Shown piece after piece: positions 35,014 to 44,009 of a DNA stretch of 64,000 nt. The notes beneath the pieces are model-generated. The model was not told the DNA's origin and did not search any database. It saw only the letters and a program-made list of their open reading frames with translations. Location: NCBI RefSeq assembly GCF_017742215.1, contig NZ_JAGHKP010000001.1:1178001-1242000 (forward strand), written 5' to 3'. A program made the position numbers and the translations under genes. This stretch comes from Chitinophaga chungangae. GTDB taxonomy: Bacteria; Bacteroidota; Bacteroidia; Chitinophagales; Chitinophagaceae. The first letter of the stretch is position 1. Every line of letters begins with the position of its first letter.

Positions 35014-35793
35014 ATGAACAACAGATTTAAACCGTCGCCGCCCAAACCGAAGCAGTCCAGCCTGATCATAGGCCGGCAGCCGATACTGGAAGCCATGAAG
35101 GCCGGGAAGGCCATTGAGCGTATATTCCTCCTGAAGAGCGCCACCGGCGACATTATTCCCCAGCTGCGCCAGCTGGCCACCGAACAGCGCATCCCCGTGA
35201 ACCTGGTGCCCATGGAGAAGCTCAACAGCCTCACACAGGCCAACCACCAGGGCGTAATAGCCATCACGGCCAAAGTGGCCTACCTGGACCTGCAGGACGT
35301 GATCTCCCACGTGGTAGACAAAGGCGAAACCCCGCTGTTCCTCATCCTCGACGGCATCACCGACGTGCGCAACATTGGCGCTATCGCCCGCAGCGCGGTT
35401 TGCTGCGGCGCGCAGGCCATCATCATCCCGGACAAAGGGATCGCCGCCCTCAACGAAGAAGCCATCAAATCCTCCGCCGGCGCTCTTGAAAAGATCGCCA
35501 TCTGCCGCGTGAACAGCCTGCTGAAGGCCATCGACACCCTGCACCTCAACGGCATCAAAATAATGGCGAGTGAAATGGAAGCGCCCAAACAATTGTTCGA
35601 CCTTCCCTGGCTGGAACCGGTGGCGGTGATCATGGGCTCGGAAGACAAAGGCGTATATCCCGCCCTGCTGAAAGCGGCGGACGAGCAGTTTCACATCCCG
35701 ATGCAGAACAGTTTCGAATCGTTTAACGTAAGCGTGGCGGCCGGCATTATTTTGTACGAAGCGATGAAGCAGCGGATGAAGGCGGGGGCGTGA
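35014..35793 (+). CDS. rlmB: 23S rRNA (guanosine-2'-O)-methyltransferase, TrmH/SPOUT family
   Basis: A 259-residue SPOUT methyltransferase that methylates a ribose in 23S rRNA (G2251 by E. coli RlmB). An N-terminal substrate-binding domain (IIGRQPILEAMKAGKAIERI) is followed by the knotted catalytic domain: LDGITDVRNIGAIARSAVCC, VAVIMGSEDKGV and IPMQNSFESFNVSVAAGIIL. These three motifs define the TrmH family. RlmB versus another TrmH-type specificity cannot be settled by motif alone. Confidence 0.92.
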   Translation: MNNRFKPSPPKPKQSSLIIGRQPILEAMKAGKAIERIFLLKSATGDIIPQLRQLATEQRIPVNLVPMEKLNSLTQANHQGVIAITAKVAYLDLQDVISHVVDKGETPLFLILDGITDVRNIGAIARSAVCCGAQAIIIPDKGIAALNEEAIKSSAGALEKIAICRVNSLLKAIDTLHLNGIKIMASEMEAPKQLFDLPWLEPVAVIMGSEDKGVYPALLKAADEQFHIPMQNSFESFNVSVAAGIILYEAMKQRMKAGA

Positions 35794-35812
35794 TTTTTCC
35801 TTATTTTAGCTT

Positions 35813-36658
35813 ATGCTCAAATTCATTGAATGCCCGCGCGACGCCATGCAGGGCTGGCCGCGCCAGATACCGGCGAATGAAAAGATCGGCTACCTGAATG
35901 CCCTGCTGGACGTAGGTTTCGATACGCTCGACTTCGGCAGTTTCGTTTCCGCTAAAGCCGTTCCGCAAATGGCCGATACGGCCGAAGTGATGAAAGGGCT
36001 CAAACCTTCTTCCACCAAGCTGCTCGCCATTGTCGCAAATGTGCGCGGGGCGGAGGAAGCTGTTGGGTATGATGCAATTTCTTATCTCGGATTCCCCTTT
36101 TCCATTGCAGAGACCTTCCAGCTGCGGAATACCAACAAAACCATCGCCGAAGCGATGGAGCAGGTACAGGCCATTCAGGAACTGTGCCTCAAAAACAACA
36201 AACAGCTGGTGATCTATATTTCCATGGGCTTCGGCAACCCGTATGGCGATCCCTACAGCACCGATACCGTGCTGCACTGGGCCGGCAATTTCGCCGAGCT
36301 CAACATCCCCGTCATATCGCTGGCCGATACGGTGGGCGTGGCCGAGCCGGAGGGCATCGCAAAGCTGTTCTCGCATCTCGTTCCCGCATATCCTGACATC
36401 GAATTCGGCGCGCATTTTCACTCCACCCCGCAACTGTGGAAAGAAAAGATCGCCGCGGCCTACGATAACGGCTGCCGGCGGTTCGACAGCGCCATCCGCG
36501 GCATCGGCGGCTGCCCTTTCGCGCAGGACGACCTCGTGGGCAACATCGCGACGGAAAACCTCGTGCATTTCTGCAACGACCGTAAACTGCCCGTTCCGCT
36601 GAATCTTGAGCGTTTTGCGGCGGCAGGGGCTTTGGCGGATAAAGTTTTCAATCATTAG
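35813..36658 (+). CDS. Hydroxymethylglutaryl-CoA lyase-like enzyme
   Basis: A 281-residue TIM-barrel enzyme of the HMGL-like/DRE-TIM family that should cleave 3-hydroxy-3-methylglutaryl-CoA to acetoacetate and acetyl-CoA in leucine degradation. The N-terminus carries ECPRDAMQGW, where the usual DRE-type Arg/Asp pair appears as RDAMQ; GAHFHSTPQLW gives the metal-binding histidines; SAIRGIGGCPFAQDDLVGN holds the family's Cys loop. The gene starts 19 bp after rlmB. Confidence 0.9.
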   Translation: MLKFIECPRDAMQGWPRQIPANEKIGYLNALLDVGFDTLDFGSFVSAKAVPQMADTAEVMKGLKPSSTKLLAIVANVRGAEEAVGYDAISYLGFPFSIAETFQLRNTNKTIAEAMEQVQAIQELCLKNNKQLVIYISMGFGNPYGDPYSTDTVLHWAGNFAELNIPVISLADTVGVAEPEGIAKLFSHLVPAYPDIEFGAHFHSTPQLWKEKIAAAYDNGCRRFDSAIRGIGGCPFAQDDLVGNIATENLVHFCNDRKLPVPLNLERFAAAGALADKVFNH

Positions 36659-36676
36659 AATCCCTGCCGGATTTAA

Positions 36677-36684
36677 TACTTTTG
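36677..36684 (+). promoter_or_regulatory. -7 promoter element of the GSCFA gene
   Basis: TACTTTTG matches TAnnTTTG and lies 4 bp before ATG 36689. Confidence 0.5.
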
Positions 36685-36688
36685 CAGC

Positions 36689-37663
36689 ATGAACTTCCGC
36701 CTGACCTTCCCGGTAGCTCCGCTGGAGCCTTCGCTGCAATATTCAGACAAAATACTGCTTTCCGGCTCCTGCTTCGCCGAAGAAATAGGCGCGCGCCTGC
36801 TGCAGCATAAATTCAACGCGCAGGTCAATCCCAACGGCATCCTGTTCAATCCCCTCAGTATCGCGCAAAGCATGCAGGCATACCTGGACGGGCGGCGTTA
36901 TACCGATACCGACCTGTTCCTGCATGAAGATATCTGGCACAGCTGGGACCATCATTCCCGCTACTCCGGCACCCAACAGCAGGAGGTGCTCGATCAGATC
37001 AATCACTCGCAGGCGGAAGCGTCGCGCAGGCTGAAAGAGGCGGACTGGCTGATGATCACGCTGGGCTCTGCATATGTGTATGTGCTGAAGGAAAACAGCC
37101 GCATCGTGAGCAATTGTCATAAAGTGCCCGAAGCGGCCTTTTACAAAAGACTGCTCTCGGCAGACGAGATCATTGCCGCGCTGGACAACATGATGCACCG
37201 CCTTTTCTTTTCCAATTCCAAAATAAATATCCTTTTCACCGTAAGCCCCGTGCGGTATGCGAGAGACGGTGTGGTGGAGAACAATCTCAGCAAGGCGGTG
37301 CTGCTGCAGGCCGTGCATCACCTGGTGAACAAGTTCAGCCGCCTGCATTATTTCCCGGCTTATGAACTGGTGATAGACGATCTGCGCGATTATCGTTTTT
37401 TTAAGGAAGATCTCGTGCACCCCAACGAACTGGCCATTCAATACGTATGGGAACATTTTACGAACGCGTGTATGACGCCCGCCACGCAACAGCTTGAAAA
37501 ACAGGTGTCTGACCTGTTGCGCGCACGCCAGCACCGGCCGTTTAACGCAGACAGTCCGCAGCACCGCCAGTTCCTCGACGCCTACGCCGTCAAAACCCAG
37601 GCGCTGCAGGCACAGCATCCTTATCTCGATCTTTCTGAAGAACTGGATTATTTCAGAAGCTGA
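36689..37663 (+). CDS. GSCFA-domain protein
   Basis: A 324-residue member of the GSCFA family, named from the motif seen here as LLSGSCFAEEIGARLLQ. Further conserved parts are NPNGILFNPLSIAQSM and LMITLGSAYVYVL. The fold resembles SGNH hydrolases, with the Ser of GSCFA in the nucleophile position and DLVHPNELAIQYVWEHF carrying a candidate Asp-x-x-His pair. The substrate is unknown. No signal peptide is visible. Confidence 0.88.
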   Translation: MNFRLTFPVAPLEPSLQYSDKILLSGSCFAEEIGARLLQHKFNAQVNPNGILFNPLSIAQSMQAYLDGRRYTDTDLFLHEDIWHSWDHHSRYSGTQQQEVLDQINHSQAEASRRLKEADWLMITLGSAYVYVLKENSRIVSNCHKVPEAAFYKRLLSADEIIAALDNMMHRLFFSNSKINILFTVSPVRYARDGVVENNLSKAVLLQAVHHLVNKFSRLHYFPAYELVIDDLRDYRFFKEDLVHPNELAIQYVWEHFTNACMTPATQQLEKQVSDLLRARQHRPFNADSPQHRQFLDAYAVKTQALQAQHPYLDLSEELDYFRS

Positions 37664-37791
37664 TCTTCCGGTTTTATACGGATGGAACCCAGCGGGTGTT
37701 TGGGTTCGTGATCGTGCTGTTGTTGTCTGCCAGGAAAGAATAGGGGGATGGAAAAGATATTGAACCGTTGGATGTTTTATTAAAAAATAAA

Positions 37792-37818
37792 GACCGGCCT
37801 CCTGCGGCCGGTCTTTTT
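37792..37818. terminator. Bidirectional terminator
   Basis: GACCGGCC pairs perfectly with GGCCGGTC around a 6-nt loop, with five T after it and A-rich DNA before it. It lies between the convergent GSCFA and MHS transporter genes. A TTGTAGGTA word (37833-37841), also found at the two repeated terminators, follows. Confidence 0.85.
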
Positions 37819-37863
37819 CTTCATGAACACAATTGTAGGTATAAAAAGTAATACAGGACGAGT

Positions 37864-39369
37864 TTATACTTCCGGTTCTTCCGCATACCCGTCTTTTGTT
37901 TTCTTTTCCTTGATAAACACCATGCCGATCACCATACAGATAACGGCGACGGTCACAGGATAGAAAAGGCCCGCGAGGTGATTGCCCGTGCGCTGCACCA
38001 TCAAGGTAGCGATGGCGGGCAGCAGGCCGCCGAACACGCCGTTGCCGATGTGGTAAGGCAGGCTCATGGAGGTGTAACGGATGCGCGTGGGGAACAGTTC
38101 CACCAGGAAGGCCGCGATGGGGCCGTAGACCATGGTTACGAATATTACCTGGATAAACACGAGGAAGATCAGCCAGACCATGGACGCGTTGCCCACTTTG
38201 ATCTCCTTATGCTGCGTGGTTTTACCCGCTTTGGTGGTGGTTACGTCGCGCACGACGGTACTGTCGGAATAGGTGCGCACTTTGGCGGAGCGTTCCGTCA
38301 TTTTCCCGTCTTCGTCCGGCACCACGGAGCCTTCCACGCGGTACATGGAGGATATTTCCTGTTTGGAGGAGAGATCCACTGTTTTGTCCATCGCGTTATA
38401 AATGGGGAAGTAGCTGATGGCGGCCACGAACATCCCGATCATCATGATCTTTTTGCGGCCTATCCTGTCAGACAATCCGCCGAAATAAATAAAGAACGGC
38501 GTGCCGAACAGCAGTGCCACGGCGATGATGATGTTGGACTGCACGAACTCGATCTTCATCGTGTTCTGCAGGAAAGACAGCGCGTAGAACTGCCCGGTGT
38601 ACCACACCACGCCCTGGCCCATGGCCGCGCCGAAGAGCGCCAGCAGCACGAGTTTCAGGTTTTCTTTATTGCCGAAGCTCTCCTTGAGCGGGTTCTTCGA
38701 GGTTTTGCCTTCCGATTTGAGTTTGCTGAACAGCGGGGATTCGTGCAGTTTGATGCGGATGTAATAACTCATCATCACCAGGAACACGCTCAGCCAGAAA
38801 GGAATGCGCCAGCCCCATTCGTTGAATTTCTCCGGCGTCATGGAAAGGCGGGTGGCAAGAATTACGCCCAGCGAAACGAACAGGCCAAGCGTAGCCGTGG
38901 TTTGGATAAAGCTGGTATAATACCCCCTGCGGTTGGCCGGCGCGTGCTCTGCAACGTAAGTGGCCGCGCCGCCGTATTCCCCGCCCAGGGCCAGCCCCTG
39001 CGCAAGGCGCAGTATCAATACGAGAATAGGGGCGAATATGCCGATGGAAGCATAACTGGGAATGAGGCCGATAGCGAACGTAGAGCCGCCCATGATCAGC
39101 AGCGTAAGCAGGAAGGTGTATTTCCTGCCCACCATATCGCCGAGACGGCCAAACACGATGGCGCCGAAAGGGCGAACGATAAAACCGACGGCAAACGTGG
39201 CCAGGGTGGCGATGTATCCGAGGGTGGGATTGGAATCCGGGAAAAATTTTTCGGCCAGTATCAATGAAAGGCTGCCGAAGATGTAAAAGTCGTACCATTC
39301 TATCAGGGTTCCGGCAGACGAGGCGAATATCACCTGCCAGATACTCTGCTTTGCAGACGTTGAGCTCAT
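37864..39369 (-). CDS. MFS transporter, metabolite:H+ symporter (MHS/ProP-like) type
   Basis: A 501-residue twelve-helix permease. FASSAGTLIEWYDFYIFG is the MHS-family start, FGRLGDMVGRKYTFL the loop 2-3 signature, and LRLAQGLALGGEYGGAATYV is typical of ProP/ShiA/KgtP relatives, which import osmolytes or organic acids with protons. Residues about 335-400 form an extra hydrophilic loop (from DLSSKQEISSMYRVEGS to EIKVGN) rich in Lys, Thr and Asp, in the second half of the protein. Such a long loop is unusual for the family. It is transcribed alone, divergent from the patatin gene. Confidence 0.9.
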   Translation of the reverse strand: MSSTSAKQSIWQVIFASSAGTLIEWYDFYIFGSLSLILAEKFFPDSNPTLGYIATLATFAVGFIVRPFGAIVFGRLGDMVGRKYTFLLTLLIMGGSTFAIGLIPSYASIGIFAPILVLILRLAQGLALGGEYGGAATYVAEHAPANRRGYYTSFIQTTATLGLFVSLGVILATRLSMTPEKFNEWGWRIPFWLSVFLVMMSYYIRIKLHESPLFSKLKSEGKTSKNPLKESFGNKENLKLVLLALFGAAMGQGVVWYTGQFYALSFLQNTMKIEFVQSNIIIAVALLFGTPFFIYFGGLSDRIGRKKIMMIGMFVAAISYFPIYNAMDKTVDLSSKQEISSMYRVEGSVVPDEDGKMTERSAKVRTYSDSTVVRDVTTTKAGKTTQHKEIKVGNASMVWLIFLVFIQVIFVTMVYGPIAAFLVELFPTRIRYTSMSLPYHIGNGVFGGLLPAIATLMVQRTGNHLAGLFYPVTVAVICMVIGMVFIKEKKTKDGYAEEPEV

Positions 39370-39495
39370 AATGTGAAATTGTTATCCGGAAAAGATAGAG
39401 AATAACTTTAATAAATAAAACAAGTTTCCGTTCCCGACAGCATTTGAATAGCAGAAACCTTTATCTTTATTTAAACACCAGAGGACGGTTAACCA

Positions 39496-41715
39496 ATGTG
39501 GCGGATCATTTTAATCTTACTATTTGCGGGGCTGCATCCCTATATAACCCTCGCCCAGCGCCCGGGCGTAGGGCTTACCCTGAGCGGCGGCGGCGCCAAG
39601 GGGCTGGCCCATATCGGCATCCTGCAGGCGATAGACAGCGCGGGGCTGAAGATCGATTACATCACCGGTACCAGCATGGGCAGCATCGTGGGCGGGCTTT
39701 ACGCCATTGGCTATTCGGGCGATTCCATCGAGGCGATGGCCCGCAAGCTGAACTGGAACGAACTTTTCTCCAACCAGCCCGTGCTGGACGATATCAGTTA
39801 CGAAGAAAAGGCGGAGTATAACCGCTACATGATAGAGATCCCTTTCGAGTACGGTAAGCCCAAACTCACGTCCGGCGTGATTTCCGGGGAGCAGCTGTGG
39901 CTGGAGCTGGCCCGGATGTGCTGGCCGGTGCGGGATGTGAAAGATTTTTCCAAATTCAGCATTCCTTTCAAATGTATCGCCACGGATGTGGCCACGGGCG
40001 AGATCGTAACGCTGGACGGCGGGGAGCTTGTGTCGTGTATGCGTGCCAGTATGGCCATTCCTTCCGTGTTCACCGCCGTGAAGATCGGCAGCCGCAAACT
40101 GGTAGACGGCGGCGTGGTGCGTAATTTTCCCACCATTACCGCCCGCGACATGGGGGCGAAGATCATCATCGGCAGCAATGTGAGCGGCGGCCTCCGCCCG
40201 GCGGAAGAGCTGGTAACGCCCATCGACATCCTGTACCAGCTGGGATTTTATAAAGACGCGCAGGATTTTGTCAAAGCCCGCAAGATCACCGACGTATACA
40301 TTCATCATGAACTGAAAGGTTACGGCGCCGCCAGTTTCGGCAGCGTCGATTCCATCCTGGAAGAAGGCAAAAGGAAAGGCCGGGAACTGTACCCCGTTTT
40401 TAAACATCTGGCCGATTCGCTGAACGCCCTGTATCCCGAAGCGCCGCCGGTGGCAGACCGCCTGCCGCAGGTGCCTGATATCGAAATTGTAGATGTGAAA
40501 GTGAAAGGCCTGCTGCATTCCGACGAAAAATTCTTCCGCGGCAGGCTGGGGCTGCAGCCGGGCGGCTGTTATTCGCCTGACAAGATCCGAGAGGCCATCC
40601 TGAACGTGTACGGCACGCGGTTCTACAAACAGATCACCTATCACATGAACCCGCTGGGTTACGGCCGGAGCGAACTGGAGATAGACGTGGAGGAAACCCC
40701 GCTCACTTATGTGAAACTGGGCCTGCACTACAACACATTTACCAACGTAAGCGCGATCGTCAATATCACGCAAAGGAACTTCATAGTGCCCAACAGCCGC
40801 GCGTTCGTGACCGTGGCCATCAGCGAAAACCCGCGGCTGCGCGCGGAATATTTCAAGTACCTCGGCCGCAAACGCAACGTGGGCTTTGGTTTGGGCGCCT
40901 ATTACGAGAACGATCCGCTGAACTATTACGACAATTTCAAAAAGATCCAGGAGTACCGCAGCAAATACGCCAACGTAGACGTGCATATGCAGTTCATGCT
41001 CAACCGCGTGATGGCGCTGGGCGTGGGCACGCGCTGGGAATACATCCGCGTGAAGCCTAAACTTTCGCCCTACGTGGAGCTGGACGGCAACAACAAACAA
41101 TACCAGTCGTTTTTCTACTACGGCCTCAACACCGTCGACCGCAAGCTGTACCCCACGCGGGGGGCGCAAATCCAGCTGGAAGGCGGGGTGGTGTACGGGC
41201 AGAACCCGGATATCAGGCTGCGGGAGATGGGGGAAGACCTGCCGCTGGACAGCCTGGGCTATAACTTCAACGATTACCAGCGCCTCACGCTGAAAATGAA
41301 CTATTATTTCCCGCTCAGCCGCAAATCCACCCTTAACCTCAACGGCTACGCGGGTTTTAACTTCAACTACGATCTTGAGCTGCTGAACGATTTTATGATC
41401 GGCGGGGTAACTGATTTCAGCCGCAACCAGATACCTTTTGCAGGGCTGTACGACGGGGAGATCAACACCTCCAGCGTGGCGGCCATCCAGCTGGGCTGGC
41501 AGTACGAGCTGCTGCGTAACGTATTCGTGATCCCGCGCGCGAACGCGGCCGTGTATGATCTCAACGGCAAGGCAAGCCCGAAATACCAGTATGTAACGGG
41601 GTATGGCATCACGGCGGGTTTCGCGTCGCGGTTAGGCCCCATGGAAGCCACGATCATGTACAGCGACCAGGCCCGATACCTGAAAGGTTATGTGAACCTC
41701 GGTTTCCATTTCTAG
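39496..41715 (+). CDS. Patatin-like phospholipase fused to POTRA and outer-membrane barrel
   Basis: A 739-residue protein with a signal peptide (MWRIILILLFAGLHPYITLAQ), a patatin domain with LSGGGAKGLAHIGIL oxyanion loop, nucleophile Ser60 in GTSMGS and Asp204 in VDGGVVRNF, then a POTRA-like segment (EIVDVKVKGLLHSDEKFFRG) and a BamA-like barrel ending in YVNLGFHF with terminal Phe. This matches PlpD-type (type Vd) secreted phospholipases, in which the barrel places the enzyme at the cell surface. The stop shares the bases CTAG with the convergent miaE stop. Confidence 0.92.
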   Translation: MWRIILILLFAGLHPYITLAQRPGVGLTLSGGGAKGLAHIGILQAIDSAGLKIDYITGTSMGSIVGGLYAIGYSGDSIEAMARKLNWNELFSNQPVLDDISYEEKAEYNRYMIEIPFEYGKPKLTSGVISGEQLWLELARMCWPVRDVKDFSKFSIPFKCIATDVATGEIVTLDGGELVSCMRASMAIPSVFTAVKIGSRKLVDGGVVRNFPTITARDMGAKIIIGSNVSGGLRPAEELVTPIDILYQLGFYKDAQDFVKARKITDVYIHHELKGYGAASFGSVDSILEEGKRKGRELYPVFKHLADSLNALYPEAPPVADRLPQVPDIEIVDVKVKGLLHSDEKFFRGRLGLQPGGCYSPDKIREAILNVYGTRFYKQITYHMNPLGYGRSELEIDVEETPLTYVKLGLHYNTFTNVSAIVNITQRNFIVPNSRAFVTVAISENPRLRAEYFKYLGRKRNVGFGLGAYYENDPLNYYDNFKKIQEYRSKYANVDVHMQFMLNRVMALGVGTRWEYIRVKPKLSPYVELDGNNKQYQSFFYYGLNTVDRKLYPTRGAQIQLEGGVVYGQNPDIRLREMGEDLPLDSLGYNFNDYQRLTLKMNYYFPLSRKSTLNLNGYAGFNFNYDLELLNDFMIGGVTDFSRNQIPFAGLYDGEINTSSVAAIQLGWQYELLRNVFVIPRANAAVYDLNGKASPKYQYVTGYGITAGFASRLGPMEATIMYSDQARYLKGYVNLGFHF

Positions 41716-42311
41716 TGCATGCGGTCGCCGCGCACGGGCAGCTTTTGGATCATATCCGCTTCGAATTTCAGCCATTCGGCCCAGCGTGTTTTCACTTTTT
41801 CTTCGGGGAGATATTCGTTCGCCAGATCGATAAATAGACGGTAATGCCCGGCTTCGGAAACCATGAAACGGCGGTAGAACTCGCGGAGGTATTCATCTTC
41901 CAGCCCTTCGCTCAGCAGCCTGAAACGCTCGCAGCTGCGCGCTTCGATCAGCGCGAATATCAGCAGCCGGTCCAGCAGCACGTCTGCCGGCGCGCCGCCT
42001 TTTTGCTGGAAATCCATGAGATTGTTCACGTATTCGTCTTTCCGCTGTTTGCCCAGCACAAAGCCGCGTTTTTTCATTTCGGCGAGCACCTGTCGGAAGT
42101 GGCCCCATTCTTCGGTAACGATGGGCGCAAGCTCGTCTACCAACTTTTGTTTGTCCGGGTATCGCTGTATGAGCGAGATGCAGGAAGTGGCAGCTTTTTG
42201 TTCGCAGAAAGCGTGATCGGTGAGCACTTCTTCCAGCGAAATAGCCGCCAGGTTCACCCAGCGCGGGTCCGTGGGTAACTTCAGGCCGAGTATCGAAACT
42301 TTACTGCTCAT
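41712..42311 (-). CDS. miaE: tRNA 2-methylthio-N6-isopentenyl-adenosine hydroxylase
   Basis: A 199-residue ferritin-like di-iron monooxygenase that hydroxylates the isopentenyl group of ms2i6A37 in tRNA. Di-iron ligands are visible as EEVLTDHAFCEQKAA, EEWGHFRQVL (E-x-x-H), IEARSCERFRLL and SEAGHYRLF (E-x-x-H). Length is typical of MiaE. It is divergent from the bioF-like gene (53 bp apart) and its stop codon overlaps that of the convergent patatin gene. Confidence 0.92.
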   Translation of the reverse strand: MSSKVSILGLKLPTDPRWVNLAAISLEEVLTDHAFCEQKAATSCISLIQRYPDKQKLVDELAPIVTEEWGHFRQVLAEMKKRGFVLGKQRKDEYVNNLMDFQQKGGAPADVLLDRLLIFALIEARSCERFRLLSEGLEDEYLREFYRRFMVSEAGHYRLFIDLANEYLPEEKVKTRWAEWLKFEADMIQKLPVRGDRMH

Positions 42312-42352
42312 ACGGTGTTGATATTGAAACGCGAAGTTACAGAGAAGATACT

Positions 42353-42360
42353 TAGTTTTG
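42353..42360 (+). promoter_or_regulatory. -7 promoter element of the bioF-like gene
   Basis: TAGTTTTG matches TAnnTTTG and lies 4 bp before ATG 42365, implying an almost leaderless mRNA. Confidence 0.5.
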
Positions 42361-42364
42361 AACT

Positions 42365-43468
42365 ATGCAAAAGGAAGACTTTCTCCAGGCGGCGCTCGCC
42401 AAACGCCGCGATCAGCACGCCCTGCGGCAGCTGTGGCTGACGGGCCAGCGAACGGACTTCTGCTCCAACGATTACCTGGGCCTTGCGCGCAGCGAAAAAG
42501 TGCAGGAAAACGCGCACGCCATCGCCAAACAGCTGGACCAGGTGCATGGCAGCGGCGGCTCTCGACTGCTCGCCGGCAATTACGAGCTGATGGAAGAAGC
42601 CGAGCAGCTGATCGCCGAATTTCACGACGCGCCCGCCGGCCTTATATTTAATTCCGGTTACGACGCCAACCTGGGGCTGTTTTCCTGCGTGCCGCAGAAG
42701 GGAGACGTGGTCGTGTACGATCAGCTCATCCACGCCAGCATCCGCGACGGCATCAGGCTTTCCGCGGCGCAGGCGTATTCTTTCCAGCACAACGACCTGG
42801 AAGACCTGCAGAAAAAACTGCTGAACGCGGATGGCCGCATTTTTGTGGCAGTAGAATCGGTGTATTCGATGGATGGCGATACGGCCCCCCTGGAGGCCAT
42901 TTGCGACCTTTGCGACCGGCACGATGCGCATCTGATCGTAGACGAGGCGCATGCAACCGGCGTGGTAGGCGGCAGGGGAGAAGGCCTCGTGCAGGAACTG
43001 GGGCTTACGGAACGTTGTTTCGCCCGTGTGCATACGTTTGGCAAAGCCGTGGGCTGCCATGGCGCGATCGTGCTGGGCAGTCATTTTTTACGGGAATATC
43101 TCATCAATTTCTGCCGTCCGTTCATTTACACCACTGCATTGCCGCCGCAGGCGGTGGCCGTGATGCTGAGCGCGTACGCCATTTTCCCGGACATGCACGC
43201 CGAGCGGAAACATTTACAGCATCTGATAAAGTTGTTCCGCGAACGCCTCGGCGGCAACAGCCTTACGCCGATACAGGTAGTGATGGCGCCGGGCAACGAA
43301 CGGGTGCGGCAGCTGGCCGGGCAGCTGCAGGAAGAAGGGCTCGATGTGAGGGCTATTCTGCATCCTACGGTGCCCAAAGGACAGGAGCGTTTAAGAGTGG
43401 TGTTGCATAGTTTTAATACGGTTGAAGAAGTAGAACAACTCGCTGCAATTGTATTGTCATATTCCTGA
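42365..43468 (+). CDS. bioF: 8-amino-7-oxononanoate synthase-type alpha-oxoamine synthase
   Basis: A 367-residue PLP enzyme that condenses an amino acid with an acyl-CoA or acyl-ACP. DFCSNDYLGLARS at the N-terminus, GSGGSRLLAGNYELM, IVDEAHATGVVGGRGEG and the PLP lysine Lys227 in HTFGKAVGCHGAI are the family motifs. Length and closest look favour BioF (first committed step of biotin ring synthesis: pimeloyl thioester plus alanine). No other bio gene is in the window, and related enzymes (Kbl, serine palmitoyltransferase) share the motifs. Confidence 0.85.
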   Translation: MQKEDFLQAALAKRRDQHALRQLWLTGQRTDFCSNDYLGLARSEKVQENAHAIAKQLDQVHGSGGSRLLAGNYELMEEAEQLIAEFHDAPAGLIFNSGYDANLGLFSCVPQKGDVVVYDQLIHASIRDGIRLSAAQAYSFQHNDLEDLQKKLLNADGRIFVAVESVYSMDGDTAPLEAICDLCDRHDAHLIVDEAHATGVVGGRGEGLVQELGLTERCFARVHTFGKAVGCHGAIVLGSHFLREYLINFCRPFIYTTALPPQAVAVMLSAYAIFPDMHAERKHLQHLIKLFRERLGGNSLTPIQVVMAPGNERVRQLAGQLQEEGLDVRAILHPTVPKGQERLRVVLHSFNTVEEVEQLAAIVLSYS

Positions 43469-43515
43469 AAAGGCGTATATTAACATTGGATTTCCTTACC
43501 TTCTAAAGTTTTTTT

Positions 43516-44001
43516 ATGGAGATGAACCCAGTCTGGAAAAAAGTATTAGAAGAAGTCGGATTTGTATCCTGGTACCGCGCATTATCTGACGAGTTCCGCA
43601 CAGAGCCGCCCTTTACCGACCACAGCGTTACCGAGGCACAGGATATGATCATGGAGTTCGGTTTCAAAAAAACACAGTACGATCCGAAGACTTCTTTCTA
43701 CCAGGTAGAAGGCGTGGACGACACGCGTATCGTAAAAGGTTTGGGCTCCGGCGTGAGCGTTTCGCTGAAAGACGGCAGCTTGGAAGTGGTGGTAGCCTTC
43801 GACCTCGACAACGACACCCGGGTGGGCGGCACTTTCAGCCTGCTGCCGGGTATGCTGGGAGATACCGGTTCTCCCATCCGGAAACCAGTTTTTACCAATT
43901 ACAAAGAATTATACGCTTTACTGAAAAAGATCTTCCAGAAGTATGATGACATCGGTAATAAAGTCATCGACATCTACCTGGCCGAACCGGCTACCATGTA
44001 A
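43516..44001 (+). CDS. Conserved-looking protein of unknown function
   Basis: A 161-residue acidic soluble protein that I do not recognise. It has no signal peptide or membrane helix. The sequence alternates beta-like segments (VKGLGSGVSVSLKDGSLEVV, VAFDLDNDTRVGGTFSLL) with a helical C-terminus (YKELYALLKKIFQKYDDIG). It lies 8 bp before the acylase gene on the same strand, so the two may share a transcript. Confidence 0.7.
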   Translation: MEMNPVWKKVLEEVGFVSWYRALSDEFRTEPPFTDHSVTEAQDMIMEFGFKKTQYDPKTSFYQVEGVDDTRIVKGLGSGVSVSLKDGSLEVVVAFDLDNDTRVGGTFSLLPGMLGDTGSPIRKPVFTNYKELYALLKKIFQKYDDIGNKVIDIYLAEPATM

Positions 44002-44009
44002 TCCAGTTT

